Assembly (NCBI GenBank): GCA_030680075.1
Contig: JAUXWR010000131.1
Location: forward strand, 310,001-374,000
Length of the DNA stretch: 64,000 nucleotides
From: Legionella sp.
GTDB taxonomy: Bacteria; Pseudomonadota; Gammaproteobacteria; Legionellales; Legionellaceae
Reading direction: 5' to 3'
In this document: positions 57,024 through 64,000 of the stretch, in pieces
Position numbering within the stretch: position 1 is the stretch's first letter
Layout: each line of letters starts with the position of its first letter
Translations under genes and position numbers: made by a program
Notes under the pieces: generated by a model
Seen by the model: the letters and a program-made list of their open reading frames with translations, nothing else
Database searches by the model: none
Told to the model about the DNA's origin: nothing

Positions 57024-57202
57024 GACGATACTCCTGACCTTGTTATTGGTGCTTCCAGAAGAGCTTAAGCGCTTCCAGGAAGTAAAAAAAGCGACTATAA
57101 GACAGTCATAACGACTTTTAAAGTAGAATTTATTAAATAATTGACAAGGTAATTATTTCTTGGCACGCTGAGGGGCAATTTTTTTTAAGAAGGGACACAA
57201 CG

Positions 57203-57616
57203 ATGAAAAAATTAACCCTGGCACTTCTTGCCAGTATGGCGTTTTCTGCAGAAGCCACTCAATTAACGCAATTTTCCCAGGTAGCAGAAGGTGTCAGGCA
57301 AGGGAAAGAAATGAGTTTCGTTTTAACGGTAAAAGATTGTGAGACGGATTTCCCATCTTCTGATATTACCACCTCTCTCAAGCCTGATGCATTCATGCTG
57401 ATTGGCGATGACCGTGTTACCGCCTCGCAACGCCATTTTACGCTTGATGATCCCTCAATGGGAGGCGAGCCTGCTTTCGGGTATGGAAAATACATGATTT
57501 ATAAAGATGGTAGTGTGACTGTGAAAATTACCTTAATGCGCGCCGCTGACTATTCTAAAGTTAAAGACTATCAAATTCGTTGTGAATTGGGTCATGGCTT
57601 TAATGTATTTTATTAA
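57203..57616 (+). CDS. VirK-domain periplasmic protein
   Basis: 137 residues with a signal peptide (MKKLTLALLASMAFSAEA). It has the VirK pattern: GVRQGKEMSFVLTVKDCE near the N-terminus, FGYGKYMIYKDGSVTVKITLM, and a second Cys in QIRCELGHGFNV, giving a likely disulfide. VirK proteins accompany secretion-related virulence in Agrobacterium and occur in Legionella; the mechanism is unknown. ATG preceded by agaaggga. Confidence 0.85.
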   Translation: MKKLTLALLASMAFSAEATQLTQFSQVAEGVRQGKEMSFVLTVKDCETDFPSSDITTSLKPDAFMLIGDDRVTASQRHFTLDDPSMGGEPAFGYGKYMIYKDGSVTVKITLMRAADYSKVKDYQIRCELGHGFNVFY

Positions 57617-59139
57617 GGTTTAGGCGTTTTTTCTTCCTTTTTCACCTCGACGAGTGGTTCCTTAAGATCGTGAAGGGCTGATTTAAAATCTGAAATTGAT
57701 TTAGCCAGCCCTTTTTCTTCTCCGATTTTATAAGCGGCGGCTCCGGCAATAGCTGTGCCTGCTATGGCTGTGACGCCTATCGTGCCTGCTGCGCCAACAG
57801 AAAGACCGGTCGCACCAAGGGCTGCTGCTAACATGCTGGTGCCACCGGTGGGGATAGCTGCTAAAACTCCCGCCACAACTAATGCCAGGCATGCAAATGT
57901 TAATAATCCTGCGCCCAGTGTTTTCCACCCGGGAGATTTTTTGCCTGATACTTCTTGAGAAAGGCTGGCCAGCCGTCTTGTGCTTTCTTTAACGTCAGGA
58001 TTATTAATATCCTGATTTTTTATCAGTACTTTACTATGGGTTAGCACGAGATTTATATCAGCAATACTTTGAGCATTCAGAAATTTGGGGTTATTGCCCA
58101 CAATTTTATTGATGTTTGCCAGTATGGAGAAACCTGCCTCGGCGAATTGATTTTTTTTGGCAGAGCTTTTATTGGCAATGCTATAACTGTGCAAAGCCTT
58201 TTTAAAATCCTCACGATTTTTTTCGAACTCTCCAATAGCCCTATCACTTGGCTGTTGCAAAAATTCAACATTGCCAACCGTATTTTGTTTATTGGCTTTT
58301 ATAACCTCTGTTGACAAGGTACGGTCATCTTTTATTAGTAGATTTGCAAATAAACTATTTGCTTGTTGAGTGGCGATATTTTGGACATTATGGTCGTTGC
58401 GCTCGTCTTTGAACGGATAGGGTTGTATCTTCGTCAAGTCATTAATTGTGTCTTTTTGTTGTTGATTTTTTTTAGTAACTGGTTGAAGAATTTCGGGTTC
58501 TTTGGCAGGCGTTAACGTTATAACGGTTCGTGCGGGTGTGAGTAAACTGGATAGATTGCTATAATGAGATAATAATTTTTCGGCATCTTCAGGTGTGTTA
58601 CAACCGCCAGTGAGATTAGCTTCATGAAGTTGTTCAATTAAAAAAGTATTGAATTGTTCTTCCTGTTTGTTTATTTCGTTTAAGCGCTGAGCGCCAGTTT
58701 TATTCGGGCTTTGAGCGATTTTAGAGATATTTTTTATAATAGAATAAAGATCATTTTCCATGAGCTCACGGATATCTACCGCTTCGGAACCAAGTGTTTT
58801 TTCAATGGCATAATCAATAGCTCGTAGCCGGGATAAGCAGCGCAATAAGGCATTATTACCTTTGATAAGCGATGAGTCATGTGGAATTTTTTGAGACAAA
58901 GACGTTAATTCTCTCGTGTCTCTTATCCAGCGGCCACGTGCATCAAGGGCAGAAATAATGTTAAATTGGGCATCATTAACTTCGTGTAAAAGATTATGTA
59001 TTTTATCGTATTTGTCATCAATACCTTGCTCAGGTAAAAAAAAGCGAGAAAAATAAAACTGGAGTTTAACCGCATCGAGCAATATTTCCGAATTGGGACC
59101 CTCTGTTGTCAGCTCGTTATATTCTATTGAATGGGGCAT
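57613..59139 (-). CDS. Unrecognised helical protein with C-terminal membrane hairpin
   Basis: 508 residues. The first ~400 are hydrophilic and helical with no signal peptide. Residues ~410-480 hold two Gly/Ala-rich hydrophobic segments (LGAGLLTFACLALVVAGVLAAI and LGATGLSVGAAGTIGVTAIAGTAIAGAAA), then a charged tail ending VKKEEKTPKP. The layout, a soluble front with a late hairpin, is common in effectors that insert into host membranes and parallels the GTPase array, though I see no homology between the tails. The stop overlaps that of virK by 4 nt, convergently. Confidence 0.6.
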   Translation of the reverse strand: MPHSIEYNELTTEGPNSEILLDAVKLQFYFSRFFLPEQGIDDKYDKIHNLLHEVNDAQFNIISALDARGRWIRDTRELTSLSQKIPHDSSLIKGNNALLRCLSRLRAIDYAIEKTLGSEAVDIRELMENDLYSIIKNISKIAQSPNKTGAQRLNEINKQEEQFNTFLIEQLHEANLTGGCNTPEDAEKLLSHYSNLSSLLTPARTVITLTPAKEPEILQPVTKKNQQQKDTINDLTKIQPYPFKDERNDHNVQNIATQQANSLFANLLIKDDRTLSTEVIKANKQNTVGNVEFLQQPSDRAIGEFEKNREDFKKALHSYSIANKSSAKKNQFAEAGFSILANINKIVGNNPKFLNAQSIADINLVLTHSKVLIKNQDINNPDVKESTRRLASLSQEVSGKKSPGWKTLGAGLLTFACLALVVAGVLAAIPTGGTSMLAAALGATGLSVGAAGTIGVTAIAGTAIAGAAAYKIGEEKGLAKSISDFKSALHDLKEPLVEVKKEEKTPKP

Positions 59140-59327
59140 ATGTTTTTTCTCACCTGATATTTATTCTTATTATTGTACTACATGATTAAGAATAAAACTT
59201 TTTGTAAGCTATTTTGCTTCTTTTTTCAATAGGAGAGGCATTCAAAACACTAAAAATATTTGCTTACCTGAATTTTAATGTTATACAGCCATTATGTTTA
59301 AAAATTTTATATTTATAAGGAATGAGT

Positions 59328-60833
59328 ATGTTTAGACATTCAATTTATCAAAGGCTTAAAGAGAATATGGCTGAAAGACATCAGGTGAGATGGGATGATC
59401 CTTTGAGCAGTGATATGAGTGAATTTACGCCCATTTCTCATCCTGAAATCAATAAATATATGAAATTTGTCGAAATAGGTTACTCTAAATCAAAAAGCCA
59501 ACAACTTAACAAAATTATAAAATTAGCTAAAGATGGGGATAAAATTTGTCAGGAATTTTTAGCGTTCCAATACCCATTTTTTAAAGCCCATGAGGAGCAA
59601 TTAAGTGAAGAAGAGGATGTTGACACAGACATCATTAGCGATTGGGTAGAATCCGATGACAATGAATCAGGTGAGGAAACTAGCTCACAAAAATATAACC
59701 CGCTTGATATGGCAAAAAAATCGGTGGAAGATCATCAAAGTGCGCTAGGTCATTATGTATTGTTTAAACATAATAGGCAAAAGAGGCGGACAGAAGAAGC
59801 AGCAAAGCATTTAACAACCGCAATCGAAAGCAATAATCCGGATGTGAGGCTGGATCTGTTTCTTTGGCTTGATCCGATAAATATTGGAATGATACGTGGC
59901 TTTAGTGAATATATAGCACAGTTAGCCGAACATAGTCAGCTGTTTGGAGCCTTCCTTTATTTCTGCATAAATAAAATGAACCCCTTTATTTCTCTAACCG
60001 CTCTTAAAGTACACAATGATTTGATACAAAAAAAATTATTGGCTTCATACCTCGAAAAAGGTGATGTTGAGAATGCCTGGAAAGAGTTAGAAACGATGAA
60101 AACTATGGAAATGACGGAGGCACCTGATTTAGCCCTGTTAGTTTTGGTGTCCGGAGATATTCGTGACCCATCAAAAACTACCTGGAGAGACATGGTAACC
60201 TATAAAACTCAGAATGCTGACTTTAAAGAATATATCAATAATCATCCTGTTCTCTCTCATTTTGTCAATGAAAATTACCTGAAACAAGTTATTGCAACTC
60301 GAAAGATTTTTGAAACCATATTTTCAGAGGATGAAACTCAGGATGAAAAAAATGAAATTGTAAATCAAAATCTTGAATTAATTTCTAAAAATCCAGAGAT
60401 TACAATAATTCTCGAATTAATGGATATTCGTATAGAATATAAGACACCAGAAACTAAATTAGTAAAGCAATTTTTAAATTCTGTGGAAAGTAGTAGCGCA
60501 GTAGCAAGTGCATTTATAAAATTTCATAAGGCTTTGCTTGAAGAGAATTTTACCAATGCAGCTCAATATTTTATCGAGATTGATAAATCAGCGCCTCTGA
60601 AAGCTTTCATGGTATTACAAATATTACATTTTACTAATTCGTCCGTTTTTAATGGTTTTATTCAGCAATGTTTTGAGCTTAAAAATCATTCCCCTGCGTT
60701 TCAACAATTTGTCAATAATAATGCTGGCTATCTTTCTTGTCTCAACCAGGAAGGGGTACTTGAGAAGTCCAGAGTTTATGGTGAAGAGAGTTCTGATGAT
60801 AGTGATGAGGAAAGTTTTAGTCCTGGATTCTAA
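59328..60833 (+). CDS. Unrecognised acidic helical protein, effector candidate
   Basis: About 501 residues, no signal peptide or membrane segment, mostly alpha-helical, possibly helical-repeat in the C-terminal half. A very acidic stretch lies near residues 85-125 (EEQLSEEEDVDTDI, ESDDNESGEE), and the tail (GEESSDDSDEESFSPGF) is Glu/Asp/Ser-rich, like the E-block signal of Dot/Icm effectors. I chose ATG 59328 because aagga lies 6 nt before it; ATG 59322 abuts that site. The AT-rich codon use differs from the neighbouring housekeeping genes. Confidence 0.65.
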   Translation: MFRHSIYQRLKENMAERHQVRWDDPLSSDMSEFTPISHPEINKYMKFVEIGYSKSKSQQLNKIIKLAKDGDKICQEFLAFQYPFFKAHEEQLSEEEDVDTDIISDWVESDDNESGEETSSQKYNPLDMAKKSVEDHQSALGHYVLFKHNRQKRRTEEAAKHLTTAIESNNPDVRLDLFLWLDPINIGMIRGFSEYIAQLAEHSQLFGAFLYFCINKMNPFISLTALKVHNDLIQKKLLASYLEKGDVENAWKELETMKTMEMTEAPDLALLVLVSGDIRDPSKTTWRDMVTYKTQNADFKEYINNHPVLSHFVNENYLKQVIATRKIFETIFSEDETQDEKNEIVNQNLELISKNPEITIILELMDIRIEYKTPETKLVKQFLNSVESSSAVASAFIKFHKALLEENFTNAAQYFIEIDKSAPLKAFMVLQILHFTNSSVFNGFIQQCFELKNHSPAFQQFVNNNAGYLSCLNQEGVLEKSRVYGEESSDDSDEESFSPGF

Positions 60834-60902
60834 ATTAAACATGTAGCCTATTTACAAGCAAAAGGGCTACATGACTTTTGCATGGGACAATTTTTAAAGA
60901 TG

Positions 60903-61030
60903 CGTCTTTGCGAGTTTTAAAGATGGTCTTTGCGAGCGCTAGCGAAGCAACCCAGCGACTTTTCGAATGACAGATGTACTCATTAGCCTTGTCAAGATCA
61001 CTGGTTTGCTTCATTTCGTTCGCAAAGACG
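60903..61030. repeat. R2 palindromic repeat, upstream copy near the GIY-YIG gene
   Basis: Left arm gtctttgcgagcgctagcgaagcaacccag (preceded by a second partial cgtctttgcgag) and right arm ctggtttgcttcatttcg-ttcgcaaagacg enclose ~45 bp. Between it and the next arm at 61108, segments such as tgcgtgggacaatttttaaa are duplicated (60880 and 61063). No gene in 60834-61162. Confidence 0.8.
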
Positions 61031-61107
61031 GAAGGTCGCGTGATGCTGGAGAGTCAGTTTTTTGCGTGGGACAATTTTTAAAGACGCATTGTTGCGAGTT
61101 TTAAAGA

Positions 61108-61149
61108 TGCGTCTTTGCGAGCGCTTTAGCGAAGCAATCTCGCGACCTT
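61108..61149. repeat. R2 left half-arm flanking the GIY-YIG gene
   Basis: cgtctttgcgagcgctttag cgaagcaatct cgcgacctt: one R2 arm without an adjacent partner. Its inverted partner is at 61503-61539, on the other side of the nuclease gene. Confidence 0.75.
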
Positions 61150-61162
61150 GTAATTGCTTTAA

Positions 61163-61456
61163 TTACACCAGACTTTCATAAAGATCTTCCCAATAAGGAT
61201 TTAGTTTTTCAATTAAGATCAATTTCTTTTTTCTTGATCCGCCTTTAAGTTGTTTCTCTCGGGCTATAGCGCTTCTCATATCCTCAATAAGTTCATAGTA
61301 CACCAGAAATTTACACCCATATTTTTGAGTAAACCCAGGTACATTTGCATATTTATGCTCATATATTCGCTTGATCAAATTACTGGTAACGCCAGTATAG
61401 AGCGTCCCATTGCGTTTATTTGCCATGATATAGGTGGCGGGTTGTTTGGTTGACAT
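61163..61456 (-). CDS. GIY-YIG nuclease, single-domain (UPF0213/UvrC-N type)
   Basis: 97 residues. The motif pair reads TYIMANKRNGTLYTGVTSN (IM...LYTG in place of GIY...YIG), then IKRIYEHKYANVPGFTQKYGCKFLVYYE with the catalytic Arg/His region, and AIAREKQLKGGSRKKKLILIE and NPYWEDLYE at the end. This is the stand-alone GIY-YIG family common in bacteria. It is flanked on both sides, in inverted orientation, by R2 half-arms, which suggests it moves or maintains these repeats (inference). Confidence 0.9.
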   Translation of the reverse strand: MSTKQPATYIMANKRNGTLYTGVTSNLIKRIYEHKYANVPGFTQKYGCKFLVYYELIEDMRSAIAREKQLKGGSRKKKLILIEKLNPYWEDLYESLV

Positions 61457-61502
61457 ATTTTTCCTTGTTGTTGGACTATTTTTGTTACGGTTATATCAGT
61501 TG

Positions 61503-61576
61503 AAGGTCACTAGATTGCTTCACTTCGTTCGCAAAGACGAAGGTCATAATTGCTTCGCCTTTGGCTCGCAAAGACG
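61503..61576. repeat. R2 right half-arm flanking the GIY-YIG gene
   Basis: aaggtcactagattgcttca cttcgttcgcaaagacg is the inverted counterpart of the arm at 61108-61149. A further partial arm attgcttcgcctttggctcg caaagacg follows to 61576. Confidence 0.75.
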
Positions 61577-61584
61577 GGTGTGTT

Positions 61585-63522
<1,938 letters not shown>

Positions 63523-63612
63523 AATGATATCCTTTTGACAATTTTTTATTATAATACAATCAATGGTTTTTATACGAAATAATCTGCCTAATCAACAAGG
63601 ATTCTCTTCCTA

Positions 63613-64000
63613 ATGAGTCATTTGGATACAAAAGAGCAATTTTCAGCTATTCCTCTTTTTTTATTAGTTTTAATTCTGTTGCTTGCAACGCTTATGCAAA
63701 TGACCACGGATTTATATTTGCCTTCTTTGCCGGCTATTACCAAAACCTTTAACAGTAATGACGCGACAATCAAGCTGACGTTATCAATTTTTATGCTTGG
63801 TTTAAGTTTATCAAATTTGATTTATGGGCCATTGTCTGACCGATTTGGTCGAAAACCGCCAATTCTTATAGGAGTTGGGATAAGTGCGTTAGGTAGTTTA
63901 CTGTGTTTTCTGGCGCCTTCGGCAACAGTATTAATTCTTGGGCGTTTTTTGCAGGGAATTGGTATTGGTTGTTGTAATTCAGTGGGGCGCTCTCTAATCA
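63613..64000 (+). CDS. MFS transporter, Bcr/CflA drug-resistance type (3' end outside window)
   Basis: The first ~129 residues of an MFS carrier: TM1 (LFLLVLILLLATLMQMTTDLYLPSLPAI), TM2 with LSIFMLGLSLSNLIYGPLSDRFGRKPPIL, containing the DRFGRKP loop A motif, then LGRFLQGIGIGCCNSVGR. The DLYLPSLP segment is typical of the Bcr/CflA group. ATG 63613 opens the frame, which is truncated by the window end. Confidence 0.9.
   Translation, partial: MSHLDTKEQFSAIPLFLLVLILLLATLMQMTTDLYLPSLPAITKTFNSNDATIKLTLSIFMLGLSLSNLIYGPLSDRFGRKPPILIGVGISALGSLLCFLAPSATVLILGRFLQGIGIGCCNSVGRSLI

Overview
The window reads as chromosome from a Legionella-like gammaproteobacterium, judged from gene content only. The signs are an EnhC-type Sel1-repeat protein beside rpsT, a Com1/DsbA2-type thiol oxidoreductase, a VirK-domain protein, a conserved topA-smg-dprA / def-fmt-rsmB block, and many eukaryote-like or unrecognised proteins of the kind used as type IV secretion effectors in that genus. 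No rRNA, tRNA, CRISPR array or classical DDE transposase was seen.

Layout. 1-1.9 kb: the 3' part of an enhC-like gene and rpsT, convergent. 2.0-8.1 kb: a tightly overlapping five-gene operon on the minus strand (cysD, cysNC, an HprK-related kinase, a PAPS-dependent sulfotransferase, a kynurenine-3-monooxygenase-like flavoprotein). It activates sulfate to PAPS and carries its own sulfotransferase, with no sulfite-forming genes beside it, so it looks like a dedicated sulfation pathway for a small molecule. 8.3-13.8 kb: small housekeeping and accessory genes (yjdM, LOG family, yacG, a CHMI-type tautomerase, arfB, a serine hydrolase, a WYL regulator). 14.0-19.9 kb: five tandem paralogues, each a Rab/Ras-like GTPase domain joined to a shared hydrophobic, glycine-rich C-terminal module. 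20.0-29.5 kb: topA, smg, dprA and, divergently, def, fmt, rsmB, parB and dacB. 29.5-35.2 kb: a VanX-like dipeptidase, an XRE antitoxin relic, parE, hsp20 behind a heat-shock type promoter, and a PafA-like phosphatase. 35.5-43 kb: an effector-like gene, a transporter/rhodanese operon, gshA-gshB, trmL, mlaA and a proline-iminopeptidase homologue lacking its nucleophile. 43-51.4 kb: uvrD, a dsbA/com1-like gene, glyQS, gmhB, rsmJ and a small acidic protein. 51.5-64 kb: three large unrecognised proteins, metNIQ behind a SAM-II-like leader, a GNAT protein, virK, a GIY-YIG nuclease gene between repeat arms, acetoacetyl-CoA synthetase and the start of a Bcr/CflA transporter.

Four families of palindromic repeats punctuate the window. 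I call them R1 (core ctccctaacggtcgcggctcgg and its complement), R2 (core gtctttgcgaacgaag), R3 (core tgcccaccctacgg) and R4 (core cccggattacgctagcg). They lie mostly at gene 3' ends. In three places they overlap or duplicate coding sequence: the last codons of the monooxygenase lie in R1, R3 units carry copies of the trmL 3' end, and R4 units carry copies of the last codons of uvrD. One pair of R2 arms flanks the GIY-YIG gene, suggesting an autonomous element of which the other R2 copies are short derivatives.

Best leads for new biology: the hydroxylation-sulfation operon, the membrane-anchored GTPase array with diverged catalytic motifs, the R2/GIY-YIG element, and the SAM-II-like leader of metNIQ.
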